DNA of 64,000 nucleotides from Sistotremastrum niveocremeum HHB9708 (taxonomy: Eukaryota > Basidiomycota > Agaricomycetes > Sistotremastrales > Sistotremastraceae): the NCBI GenBank assembly GCA_001630475.1, contig KV419420.1, positions 143,024 through 207,023 of the forward strand, written 5' to 3'. Positions within the stretch are counted from its first letter, which is position 1. Each line of letters opens with the position of its first letter. A model generated the notes under the pieces. The model was not told the origin of the DNA. It did not search any database and saw only the letters and a list, made by a program, of their open reading frames with translations. Positions 20,469 through 32,476 of the stretch are shown here, in pieces. The position numbers were made by a program, and so were the translations under genes.

Positions 20469-22219
20469 CTATATCCCTCCCAATGCGTCTCTAGTAATCC
20501 CAGCAGCATCATACCCATACAACATCTCCTCCACCTCCGCCTCTACATCAAATACAAATCACAATATCAATAACATCCCATCAGTCTCATCAGTCACATC
20601 ACTATTACACACAAAACAGCAACTCACCGAATTTAAGAACCGGTAATCCTCTCCCGATACGATTCGATAATGTCTGAATCTCCGTCGCACGAGATTTCCT
20701 CAGTGATTCGAATAGTCTGAGACGGGTGTTAATCGTGTCACTTTGGTCCTTGCCGGCGTCGGATAAGGAGGTTGAGAGCGTAGAAGGGAGAAGAGTAGCG
20801 AGCGTTATCGCATCTTCAAATCCCTGCGCAGCACCCTGTCCAAGCACTATGATACAGGATCCCATTAACCCATATCCCCACTAATCCAATCCTCACAAGA
20901 AATGAACGTACTAGGAAACATAGCATGCGCCGCATCACCCACCAAACACGCCCGTCCCTTAATCCAAGTTGGAAGTTCCTCAAACAGCAACAAAGGCCAA
21001 AGCGTGACGTTATCCACAGGACAAAGACGTATAAGTTCTTTATACCGCGCCGAGAAATCTTTAAATGCTTCTAAGAAATCTTCAGGTGACGACACATGAC
21101 CTCCAAAACCTACCAACAAAAAGAAAAAACGTCAGCGATCCAACACCGCACGGAAGAAATAGTACCTTTCTCTTCCTCCAAACCACCAGCACCCGGAGTT
21201 CGAGGATGTAATCCCGCAACATTCAAAACCTCTCCCCCCCGACACGGATAAACAGTCAAATTTCTCCTTCCATCATCATCATTAATCAAACACAACGCCC
21301 TCTTACTCTCCCTCACCCACTCCAATCCCGGCTCATTCTCCGCGTTGACGAGTGAGAAAAAAATTGTAGTTCGGAAGGCTGCTAGGCCGGAGGGGTGGGG
21401 TGTGGTGTGGGGTGTTATAAATTTGCGGAGAGAGGACTATCATACCATTTGTCAATCAAATGAGTGAGGGAGGGGAGGAAAGGGGAACGTACGTTTATCC
21501 CATCAGCGACGATGACGATATCACCCGAGATGTACGATCCATCCCCCAATCCAATCGTACCACTTTCAGCGTCGAGCGAAAGAACGGCAGAGCCCAGATG
21601 CAATATACACGATTCTCCAATTCCGACGGAGGATGTGGCTCGGTCCTTTAGTTCGGTATGAAGATCGACTCGATGGACGAGGTAGAATTTCTATATCCAA
21701 ACGTATATTATAAAGGCGTTAGTCCCAGTTTATGAGCAGAAGATTAGCAGAGCGAAAACGTACCGCTCCGAATTTCTCGAAAAGGTCCGATCCACGACTC
21801 ACAAAACTCAAATCCCCATCCGCCTGATCCTTCCCAAAATACCTCGTCTACCCTCATCAACATCCCACACGAATAATCGGAGGAGAAGGAGACAAACCTG
21901 AGTATGTTCAACCGCCCTCATCCTCCCAAAATCACACCCCAACCCCTCAAGAATCCTCGTCGCATTCGGTCCACACGTAACAGCTGCACCCACCTCTCTC
22001 GAAAAAGATGATTTCTCATATATCTACCGACGTATGTTAGTACGTCATCGCGCAAAAATGTTGTTAGGAATGAGGGAATGGGGAGTGGGGAAGAGGGAGG
22101 GAGATGCGTACCTCGACGTGATGCCCTGCTCGACGGAGTGCGAGTGCCGTAGCGAGTCCTACGAGTCCTGCACCCACAATAATAACATTCAACGGAGTTC
22201 CAATGGGAGATGAATTCAT
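20469..22219 (-). CDS. FAD-dependent monooxygenase (salicylate hydroxylase-like), copy 1
   Basis: Class A flavoprotein monooxygenases use FAD and NAD(P)H to add one oxygen atom to aromatic acids or similar substrates. The start is ATG 22217-22219 (MNSSPIGTPLNVIIVGAGLV). The GxGxxG FAD-binding loop is VGAGLVGLATALALRRAGH. Next come VGAAVTCGPNATRILEGLG, the HRVDLH segment, ADGINV (the DG motif) and VGDAAHAMFPS (the GD motif that binds the FAD ribityl chain). LGQGAAQGFEDA is the usual isoalloxazine contact. After a last intron the protein ends LYGYDAAGITRDAL. About nine exons have short introns with GTACG-type donors. No signal peptide, so cytosolic. The substrate cannot be told from sequence. 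It is the first of three tandem paralogs and is not paired with a transporter, unlike the other two. Confidence 0.85.
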
Positions 22220-23183
22220 GTTGTCAAAAGATTTCGTCGCGTCAAGTCTGTTAGAGTTGTGTTCGTTAGAAATTCAGCAGATGAACGGGCTTTAATATAC
22301 TAGCACTTCAATTATACTTGTCTATTATATGTTCATTGACTCAGCGACATTAAAGAATTGCAGATCCCGCTCCCTATCGCGGTCGGGCTTACATGGGCTC
22401 TCTAAAACACATCTGCTATAATCAAGCACTCAAGCAAGCACTCAGGTTCTAGGGTGCGGGGTGAGAATGCTTGGAAGCCTCAGTATATGTTTCGATCCAA
22501 GCGCATCGTGGAGTAGGATTCCTGAGAATGAGGATGCGACCCAGGTGTTAGGAGGAGGAATGCGTCGAGGAAGACTCGGCGGAAAATGCCGGCATGTGTT
22601 TACTCTTTACGAACCCTAACCCTCAGCGCTTAGGCGGGATTATTTCATTGGTACATTGCAGACTTTCACTCAGACGTTCATCCTCGTCCTCATGAGCTTT
22701 CAGAATATTATTCCTGAATATTTACGCGACAGACAGAGATCATCCAAATCCGAGAACTGCTGCGTCTCCGCTTCTCCCCGAACTAGCCGAGCGTCTCTTC
22801 TATCCATCAATGACATCAAAACTCTCCTCCGAACGTTTCATCATTGACTTCGGCCGAAAAGGATCAGCCCACGGCCCGTTATCTAGAGTTGGCATTTGGC
22901 AGTCAATATTCAGCCCTACAGATTAGCTTCCGTGCCGACTGAGATGAGGTGCCAAGGCAGAATAGACTTGGCTGGGATATTATAGCGGCATTCGTTCGGG
23001 AAGAAGTTTAGTTTCATCCTTACGCTTAGATATCGATTGAAATATCCCGTCCCAGATCGCACGTCGATGACAGCGGCAGGAAGTGTTGACACGGACGAAG
23101 TTGTCAGCAGAATTTGAGAAATATTTGCATTGCACCGTGTTCAAGCGATTCTTCGTTCATATTATGAGTTGCATCACGCAGTA
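22220..23183. other. Intergenic stretch between monooxygenases 1 and 2
   Basis: About 960 bp with the promoter of the upstream minus-strand gene and the 3' flank of the next. No coding exon or clear repeat was recognised. Confidence 0.4.
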
Positions 23184-24787
23184 TTATTCTCTGGGATACG
23201 CCAAAGCATCCTTCGCAACTTGAATAACATCATACGCATACAAATCCGCCTCCAACTTCCCCTCTACACAATCCAATAAGTCTCACATTCATCAATCACA
23301 GCCTAGAGACAGCTCACCGATTTTCAAAAGCTTCTGTCCCCTCCCAAACCGATTCGACATCGTCTGAATCTCAGACGCCCTCGGCTTCCGTATACTCTCA
23401 AACAACTTCAACCTCCCCTCTATCGTCTCTTTATCATTCGGCGTGCCCAAAGGAAACATTATACCAATCGAAACAGCATCCTCAAAACACTGCGCACCCC
23501 CTTGTCCAAGCACTACGGGGCTCTCTCAATAAAGTGAAGTCAAGTGAAGGAGAGACGTACTGGGGAACATAGCATGGGCCGCATCTCCAATGATACACGT
23601 CCGACCATGCGTCCACGTCGGAAGTTCATCCCAAATGAGAAGTGGCCAAATCGACACCTCCTTCGATAGATTAATCAAATCCTTATACCTCTCCGCAAAA
23701 TCCCCAAAAGTATCCAAGAATTCCTCCCTCGTAGACGGTGCATTAATCCTGACTGTGAAAATGTGTGAGCCAAAGTAAGGTCAATATCACAGACGACGAC
23801 TTCGGCACACGTTGTTCAGATGCGTCCTTTCTCCTCTCAGGATGGTTTCCTGAGAAATTCAACAGCGTTCCATCCCGACACGGATATACGACCAAAGTCC
23901 TCTTCTCAGCCCAAACCAACCCCAATGCTTCGGGATTCGTCGTAACCCAAGACAGCGATGGATTATTCGCGACTTCTTCGAACGGAATGACAGTGCGGAA
24001 CGTAGCGAGCCCAGAAGGGTACGGATTGATTTCTTCTCCCAACACGAAACGACGAACTGACGACTGTTTCGAGTTAGTCGATGGATGAAGGAAAGTGATT
24101 GCAATACGTACGTTTATCCCATCTGCCCCTATAAGAAGATCTCCCGAGACGAGTTCCCCGTCTGACAACGTTATGCTCGCAGCTTCAGGATCGATGACTT
24201 TCACAGGACAACCCAGATGCAGAATACAAGGCTTCCCTGCGCCTTCCGATCCCGTCGCCAAACGTCTCAATTCAAGATGCAAATCAACTCTATGACAGAA
24301 GAACCAAGGCTACATGTCCCATCAGCTCAAATCACACGCAGAGAATAATCGACATGACTTACCGCTCCATAGTTCTGTTTCAGATCCGTAGTATTCACAT
24401 ACGTAGTATCGTCATCCGTCTCATCCTTCGTGAAATATTTGGTCTAACAACCAATTCAGTCAAGTTCCCAAGGATGAAAACTCGGCACGCGCACGTACCT
24501 GAAGCCGTTCGACTCCCCTAGCGCGCTTAATATCCAACCCAAGCGACCGAAGAGCCCTAGTAGCATTCGGCGCACAAGCGATAGCAGCGCCCACTTCATT
24601 TGCAAAGTTCGATTTCTCATAGATCTACGAGATCTCATGAGCGCCATATTCTGAAATATCACGAAATATTGAACCAGGACATAAGGCTTACATCGACACG
24701 ATGGCCTGCTCGACGAAGTGCTATTCCTGTCGCGAGCCCGGTCAATCCGGCCCCGACGATGATAACATGCAAAGGGGCATTCGACAT
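23184..24787 (-). CDS. FAD-dependent monooxygenase (salicylate hydroxylase-like), copy 2
   Basis: The start is ATG 24785-24787 (MSNAPLHVIIVGAGLTGLAT). Landmarks in order: GAGLTGLATGIALRRAGHRV (FAD loop), VGAAIACAPNATRALRSLG, FCHRVDLHLELRRLATG, LLIGADGINV (DG motif), VYPCRDGTLLNFSG, WPLLIWDELPTW, IIGDAAHAMFPS (GD motif) and LGQGGAQCFEDAVS. The C terminus is LEADLYAYDVIQVAKDAL with a TAA at 23184-23186. All catalytic landmarks of the family are intact. It is transcribed divergently from the MFS transporter at 26833, with about 2 kb between them. This pairing is repeated by the 31427/32477 genes, suggesting that monooxygenase and transporter act on the same compound. Confidence 0.85.
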
Positions 24788-26832
24788 CTGCGTAAGCCCA
24801 AGCAGGAGAGGTTGCAGAAGCGAAGTTGGATAGTCATTTGGATAACGTTTGCGTTATATCTTAATCTCTTCCATCAGAGGAAGCAAGAGGGATCCGGAGT
24901 CGGGCGTTCCCTCAAAGGGGTGAGAATTTCCGAAAATGACTGGTTCAGGAACGTCTTGCTGTTGCCGAACATGCGCTGAATGTTAATTTACGAGCGAATG
25001 AGGGTCGAAGGTTCGACCAAAGCGCAGATCGCGAAGTTAGCTAGCGAAAAGATGGAATGTCGTTGCCACGTTGAGCTCTGGGATCCGGACCCCGCTCCGA
25101 ATTCGGAGTTCGTGCGAGCGGCTTTATTTCCTCTCTTGCACTTTTCGGCCCTTTTATTCGCACTCCGAGCGAATCCAGCACGCCACCGAAGGTTTCACCA
25201 TATCTACGGGAATTTTAGAGATCATCATCTGGTGAGTCAGTCCTAGGCCCAGCCCTCAACACTGCTCTTTGTTCTCCAAACAAAGCATACGGATAACCAA
25301 ATATATCCAACAAAGGGACTTCTGAGGAACAGATGTCGTGCTATCCAGGATAACTGACGTGCTTTCGAAGTGGAGGTGATGTCTAAGCACAAGAAACTAA
25401 AATAGGCTTCCGGCGGTAGCTATTCTTCTTTCGGGCAGGGTGTAAGGGTCCGCTTTCCGTGATATCATTCTCGACGTGAGAGGTTTCTTAAAAAGTTAGG
25501 TTCGCAAATGGGTATCTGGGTTAGTTTTTGAGCGAAACGTGGGGTATGAAGAGCCAGAATTTCCTGAACAAAAACAGAATCCAAAGAAGAACGCACGCGA
25601 TGCAGTCCACGAGTAGAGCTTTTGATGCAAGTCAAGACTCGCATAAAAACAAATTCCAAGTCGGATAAAGGATTGCGTCAAAATGCTGCACGAAGGTGCA
25701 GATAAGGTACACCAAACGAATCACTAAGCGTTCAGGGCCGCTCCACTTCTCAGTCCATCAAATCTAGAAGCCAGATCGCGAGATCTAGCATTTTCTCTGG
25801 TGTATTTTCGTGCCTTGGATGTCTCAGGGGACGTATTCGCTCAGCTAGCAGGAGAATCGTGCTCGTAGATAGATTTGAGTCTAGCTGGGCAAGCCAAGGC
25901 GTACATCAGGAAATACCCCCCAGTACCTTCCCTGAACTTGACCATGGTCGGACGCTCTTACGTTTCGCAAACTACCCAGTGGCTCGTCATTCGAAATATC
26001 GAAAAGTAAGCTATGCATCTTCTGACCAGAAATCTGCCTACAGAGAAGGCACCGGCGTTCAAACGTTAATTTTCTAAACCTCGATCTCATCAAACCGGTA
26101 GTAACCTCCCTCTCGGATTCTCCAGTACATGCCGAATCAACGAGAGAATATTGACGATAGCCCTTGAGAAAATCGCCATACTCTCGAAAATAGATCAATT
26201 GAACGGGCCGTTCGCTTCCTCCTCGAAGTCGGATGAATTACGAACCAAGGGTTCTCTCGTGAGGCGCTTAGCCTTTCGCAGTGTCCTAGCCCGACTTGGA
26301 ACATTCGCCAACTTGCTCCACAACTCGGCTTGATAAGCCTCTGGTGCTTCAGTTTGAAAAACGTTGAGCTCGGATTTTCCGTAGGCTTCAATAGGTCCGG
26401 AAAACCTGAGAGCGCCGTGTAAAAATTCTGAGCACACGAGAAACGGAAGCAAACTCAAAGACCTGACTTCCGGATAGACTCCACCAAAAATAAGCTGATT
26501 CGAACGACAGATCGGCCAAAGCGCTGGAGCTACGATTGCGACAAATTATGTAAGAATGAGGACACGCCAAAGACGAGTTTATTTCAAACTCCGCCACGAC
26601 TAGCTTCTTTCTCGTCGACGCAACGCAGGGAGCTCAAGGAACAATCTCATGCAATCACATGGCCTCTCAACGCTCGCTTGCAAATCCATCTTCTTCCTTA
26701 TATTCACGACAAGCGCGGCTCTCATGGTCTTCCTCGTTCCATTTCCCCCATCTAACGCTTTAACGCCTCCCGGAACCGAAGGTTGATTAGCTATCTCGTT
26801 CGCGATACTATCTCGAGGAACCTTTCAATCCG
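24788..26832. other. Divergent intergenic region, monooxygenase 2 / transporter 1
   Basis: This 2-kb region separates two divergent starts and is long for this window. Small open frames exist on both strands (for example near 25880-26600), but none shows a recognisable domain or consistent splicing. I report no gene in it. Confidence 0.4.
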
Positions 26833-29454
26833 ATGGCTTTGAATGAGAAGGAATTCGATGGAGTGGACAGTCCTGTTCACGATGGACGTTCCTCGGAAAA
26901 GAGCTCGACGTTCGACCAAAACGTCGAGGAGAAATATAAGCATCTGCCTGCCGATGCCCATCCCGAACTCACGGAGAAAGAAATCAAGGCATTGTATCGG
27001 AAGTTGGACTGGAGGTGAGCACCATGTTGGGACTGAACGTTGTGCATTTGCTAACTCGTTACTTAGAATGATGCCCATTCTCGCTCTCCTGTATCTTGGT
27101 TGTCTCATCGATAGAGGAAATATCGGTATGTATTCACTATAGCGTCCTTCACGGTCACGTGTGATAACGATGCTTCTGATCTAGGGAACGCTGCCATAGA
27201 GGGTTTAACGCAAGATCTTCACCTCACCGGCAATCGTTACAACATCGCCTTGGTATATACATATCAACTCATTCGCGACAAAGACTAACACTCCTCCAAT
27301 ACCAGACCTTGTTTTTCATCGTAAGTCAACCTCTCATCTTTTCACAACTAAGATCACCCATTTTCTTCGACCTTTCAATACAGCCCTACGCCCTACTCGA
27401 GTTCCCATCCAAGTACGTAAATCGCTCTCAGGGTTTGAATTAAGATCTGACTTATCCCTGCATCAGCCTTGTCCTCAAGTATTTCCGCCCTTCAAGGTAG
27501 GCTCTATTCTTAAAAGCAACTCTCACGCACTGAATTGCTCGCGTATTCAGATGGATCCCTTTCTTAACCGTACGTCTCCCATTCACTCATACATGATATT
27601 CCTTCTAATTAACCGACATAATTAGGTCCTATGGGGCATCATCATGACTACAATGGGTCTAGTAAAGACCTACCACCAGCTCGTAGCAGTCCGCGCATGT
27701 CTCGGTATCGCCGAAGCCGGTCTTTTCCCAGGTACATCCCTACACCACCCGCACCAACCCCTTGATATCTCCTATCTAATCTATTACAAGGGATCGCATA
27801 CTATCTCACGTTCTGGTATCCTCGGCACGAGCTCAGCTTCCGCGTCGGTATCTTCTTCGCTTCGGCATCAATGGCGTACGTTCCCACCATCCCTTCATTT
27901 GTTATGGAGATTCGGATCTGAGTTTTGAGAGACAGTGGTGCTTTTAGCGGTCTTTTGGCATATGGTATTCACTTCATGGACGGAATCCAAGGTCTTCATG
28001 CTTGGCAATGGATTTTCGTAAGTTCTCCAAATATCATTATTCACGAAGCTGAGCTCACCACCCAACCTTTTCAGATCCTGGAAGGAATCGCAACAGTAGC
28101 CATAGGACTCCTAGCTGCACTCGGTACGTCCTTTCACTTAATCGCACACGACGATGACGTAATCCCCTATAGTTCTATACGACTTCCCCGCAACAGCCAG
28201 CTATCTCAAACCACACGAACGCGCTTATCTCGTCTGGCGTCAAAGTACTCCTCCCATCATCCACCCTCCTACCGAATGATATTAACAGAGTAATAGAATA
28301 TGCGTATTCCGATCAAGGAGAGGATGAACACTTCTCATGGCAATACGTCAAGGATGCGTTGACGGATTGGCAAGTCTATACACATGCGCTTCTGTATATG
28401 ACCATCGGCGGTCCACGTGAGTCTTCTCCTGTTTCATCGCGTGGATGGATGCAGGCATTTGACTCACGAATTAGTTTATGGTTTCTCGTTCTTCGCTCCT
28501 GGCGTCGTCAAGAGGTAAAGACGTTCTTTTGATGCGTGTATATGAAATTGACTGGCGTTGTTAGTTTCGGGTTCAATACTGCCGATACACAGTTGATGAC
28601 CGTACCTCCAGTAAGTCCTCATCGTCATTCCTTCTCGTCCCAACCCTAACACGGTGTCAGTACGTCTTCGCAAGTACGCCCCCATCACCCTCGAACCATT
28701 CAAAGTAATTGATCATCTCATGCAGCCATTGTCCTCCTCTTCAACACCTACTGGTCCGACCGAACCCGTCTCCGCTCGTACGTCCTTCCATTCTCTTCCT
28801 CTTCCTTTAACAAAACGTCGTCTAACAACTCCGCCAGCCCATTCATCCTCTTCTCCCTCACCCTCAACATAATAGGCTACTCAATCCTCCTCTCAAACGT
28901 CAAATGGTCCGCGCACTACGTCGGAATATACTTCATCCTCGCAGGCGGATATTCTGCTTTTCCAATTATGATTTCATGGTCCGTCCCCTCTCCCTTTCCC
29001 GCAAATGTGGCATTAATTGTCCGATGATTTGGTGATGATGGCGATATAGGGCATCAAACAACTTCGCAGGCCACTACAAACGCTGCGTAAGCATGGCACT
29101 CCAAATCGGCCTCGGCAATTTCGGCGGAGCCATATTCTCAAACGTCTATCGAACTCAAGATGCACCGCGGTATAAACTCGGCTGTACGTCCCCCCTCCGT
29201 TCCCCCCTCCTCTATCTCTTCTTCCTTCAGTACTAAAGGATTGTGTGCTGATGATGATGACAGACGGCATCGTATTCATGTTCGAATGGTTCGGAATAAT
29301 AGCGACGATAGCGAATGTGTTGCTCTATCGTCATATCAACGCTAAGCGCGCTAAACTCGTTGCTGGCGATTCCGAGGGTGCAGGTGTTAAATTGAGTGGA
29401 GAGGAGACGAGGAGGTTGGGAGATAAAGCGCCTACGTTCCGGTATAACCTTTGA
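26833..29454 (+). CDS. MFS transporter, allantoate permease (ACS) family, copy 1
   Basis: The start is ATG 26833 (MALNEKEFDGVDSP). The cytosolic N-terminal tail ends in LTEKEIKALYRKLDWR. Membrane segments follow, spread over about seventeen exons: MMPILALLYLGCLIDRGNIG with the family's D-R-x-N-I-G signature, VLWGIIMTTMGLVKTYHQ, ACLGIAEAGLFPG, YYLTFWYPRHELSFRVGIFF and GAFSGLLAYGIHFMDGIQGL. A loop with QGEDEHFSW comes next, then FNTADTQLMTVPPYVFA, ASNNFAGHYKRCVSMALQ and GNFGGAIFSNVYRTQDAPRY. The C terminus is GDKAPTFRYNL. This is the anion:cation symporter group of fungal plasma-membrane carriers (Dal5/Tna1-like), which import organic anions such as allantoate, nicotinate or other carboxylates. 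The individual substrate is not predictable. It converges with monooxygenase copy 3, 110 bp away. Confidence 0.85.
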
Positions 29455-29564
29455 TTCCTTTACGTGACAGTTTACTTTGAACTCGAATTGCGGTTGAGAC
29501 TGGTATACTACATCATTTATCTTTAGTATTGACTCCGTTTCTGTGGCCGGGACAGTGTTGTTGA

Positions 29565-31427
29565 TTATTTTCCGCCGTTCCGTAAATACTCAGCCAACGC
29601 CTGCTTCCCTTCTTTAACAACATCATACCCGTATAACCACCTCTCCAACTCACCATCTACACCCACGCCACCCAAACCGACGCGAACAATCCAATCCAAT
29701 CATCAATAAATGCGTAGGGATGATAATGAGAGGACGTACCGACGACTACGAATCCTTTCCCCGTCCTATTAGACAACTCCATAATCCTCTCAACGCGCGG
29801 TTTGCGGAGCCGCTCGTACAGTTTGAGTCTTGATGACACGATGTCATATGAATTTGAAGTGTTGAGTGGAAATAGTACGGGTAGGAGAGCGGCGTCTTCG
29901 ATTCCTTGTGCTCCGCCTTGTCCGATATCTTCAGATTTTACAGAATAGTCAATCAGTCAACAAAATCAAAAACCAAAAATCACCAGAATCGAAGATCAAA
30001 AACGACGAAATGATCAACAAAGACGAAATGATGAGAAAAGAGGAGAGATGGGGACGTACGAGGAAGCATAGCATGCGCTGCATCGCCTATCATCACCGTT
30101 CTCCCATTCACATAAGTATTTGAATGAATATCATCCGAGTCGGAGACTGAGGAGGAGGGAGAGATGAGGAGAGGCCATAAATGCACGTTGGGGGATAGCG
30201 AAATGAGTTCTTTAAAGCGGGGTGCGTAATCTTCGAACGCTTGCAAAAAGTCTGCGGTGGAGGGTTTGGTCGGGGCTACGCATGTAACATATCAGTCAAT
30301 TATTAGTAACGAGATGAGAGCTTTGAAATGGAAGGGACGTACGTTCCGAAGACTCGGAGGAAGATGTAGGATCGACCGGATGAATTCCGCCTATACTAAT
30401 AACCTTCCCACCCCGACAAGGATATACGACCAAACTCCTCCTCTCATCTCTAATAAAAATCATCCCATGCGGATTATCCGTCAACCATTTCAATTTCGGA
30501 TTTTCGGTAAGTTGGTCGTAGGGTATCGTTGTGCGGTAAGCTGCTGATCCGGAATGAATGAGGTTTATTTCTTTTCCGAGTATGAATTTCCGGAGGGAAG
30601 ACTTTCTGATAGTAAGACATGATAATGAGGGGAGGAGGGGAAAGAGCGCACGTTTATACCGTCTGCACCAACAATAATATCCCCCTCCACCCTCTCCCCA
30701 CCCTTCAAAACCACAACTCCATCCTCCGGATGACACTCCACCACCCTCCGTCCAAGATACAATTCACAAGCCTCTCCGAGTCCATCCCCCTCACTTGTTG
30801 GTTGGGTGACGAGTTGACGAAGTTCGTTAAGAAGATCGGTGCGGTGGACCATGTAGAACGGCTGTCATTGCATGAATGAGAAATTTGAGGAGGGGAGGGA
30901 GGGGAGCGGGGAGGGGGACGTACGTAGCCGTACGTATCCCTCAAATGACTGCCCGTAACATCAACTTTATACGCCCCACCCACCTCTTCATCATGCTTAA
31001 AATATCTTCTCTACACCCCATCAGCCCCTCCCACTCCACGAGTGGAAAGAAATAAAGGAAAACGGGGGAGACGAACCTGACGATGTTCAACACATCCCAT
31101 CCTCTCAAACTCAACTCCAAAACCATCAAGTATCCTCGTCGAATTAGGCGTGAGCGAAATAGCTGCGCCTATCTCCTTCCCGAATTTATCTTCAGGGTAT
31201 TTCTCATATATCTACCCATTTATCAGCACTCATCAGCGAATCAGCTCTTCAACGCGAAAGCGGGAAGGGGGGAAGGAGGGAAGTGGAAAGCAGAAGAAGT
31301 GGGGGAGGAGAGGAGGAGGACTGACGGAGACGATATGTCCCGCACGACGAAATGCAAGAGCAGCCGTAAGACCTGCCAACCCCGCACCCACAATAATCAC
31401 TTTCAATTGACCAGAATCCGCGCACAT
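29565..31427 (-). CDS. FAD-dependent monooxygenase (salicylate hydroxylase-like), copy 3
   Basis: The start is ATG 31425-31427 (MCADSGQLKVIIVGAGLAGL). Landmarks: GAGLAGLTAALAFRRAGH (FAD loop), MVHRTDLLNELRQLV, IIVGADGINV (DG motif), LRKFILGKEINLIHSGSAAY, VVYPCRGGKVISIGGIHP, WPLLISPS and MIGDAAHAMLP (GD motif). The C terminus is LERWLYGYDVVKEGKQALAE, with TAA at 29565-29567. An acidic, Ser-rich insertion (SSSVSDSDDIHS) precedes the GD motif and is absent from the two paralogs; it may be an exon extension or a mis-read intron. It is divergent from the transporter at 32477 with 1,049 bp between starts, so this pair repeats the 24787/26833 arrangement. Confidence 0.85.
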
Positions 31428-32476
31428 GTGTTGCTCTTCTGTAGATGCAGAGGACGAGGAGGGGGGAGGAGGCGAGGTCTGAACTCGATTCAGGTACGGA
31501 AGAACCTCAGCCGAAGGAATAGTACGTACGTGCCGCGCGAATGGTCATCTGCGATCGGAGGATTTTGGAGTGAATTGGATTTCAGGGAAGGGAAGGGAAG
31601 GGAAGGGAAGGAGTGCTTCCGTTCTTATCGTTATCGTAAAATTACGTCTTGAAGCCGAACTCATTACTGTATTAGTCAAAAATCGCAAAGTGAAAGCCAA
31701 TCCGTTGATATTGGAACTGTACTAGTAGATCGAAGACCCCGAAGATCGATGTATCAAATCACATATACACACCACTTCAACAGATTACCATCAAAGAATC
31801 AAAGTTGACACGTTCAGGACATCAAGAGGAGGACCCAAATCTCCCGGCTCCACCATCACCTCTTCCAAATCGGTCCAAGGTTCAGGAGATCGAAGCCCTC
31901 GTGATATGGAGTGTATATCATTCGGAAGCATTTCTATCACGAAGCACGTTCTTCCAGGGACACAATATCTGTAGAACTAGACCTCAGACCCTTCGGCCGC
32001 TTGGAGAGTCGGCATCCAAAGCGAAATCGACTGGCCAAACTTGACGGAAAATATCTCCTGCTGGAGAGAATCAGTGAGGAAGAGATGTATGTAGAAATTT
32101 TTGGGACCAGTATTCAAGCTATTCAAGGTTGGGGAATCAAAAGGACGAACGGCACCAAATTCGGCAGAAGAAGGAAGCACGGCCCGAATTAAACTCCGCT
32201 TCGCTTCCTCAACCTAACCTAGCCTTCTCCTTTTCCGCCTTCCCTTTCGCCTCGCCTTCTCTCCTCCAATGGATTCCAACGAATTGAATTCACCTGAACC
32301 CTTCGATATATCATTCAATGCTCTCACGCCGCACTCGTAGCCTTGTCCTTGGCTATGGCTAGGGAGCGTATATCTACCTCCTAGCCATCCATTGACTCCC
32401 GGTTTCCTCAGGCTTTTGTCGTTCCTCCATCTAACGACACGTTCACGAATCTCAACGATCGAACGACTGGACGAAC
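31428..32476. other. Divergent promoter region, monooxygenase 3 / transporter 2
   Basis: This region lies between two divergent starts and contains a (GGGAA)n run at about 31584-31611. I found no gene. Confidence 0.45.
31584..31611 (+). repeat. (GGGAA)n simple repeat
   Basis: About five consecutive GGGAA pentamers, in the divergent promoter of monooxygenase 3 and transporter 2. Confidence 0.8.

Noticed and set aside
24980-25246. 88-codon plus-strand open frame in the divergent monooxygenase/transporter region
   Set aside because: No motif and no splice support; probably chance.
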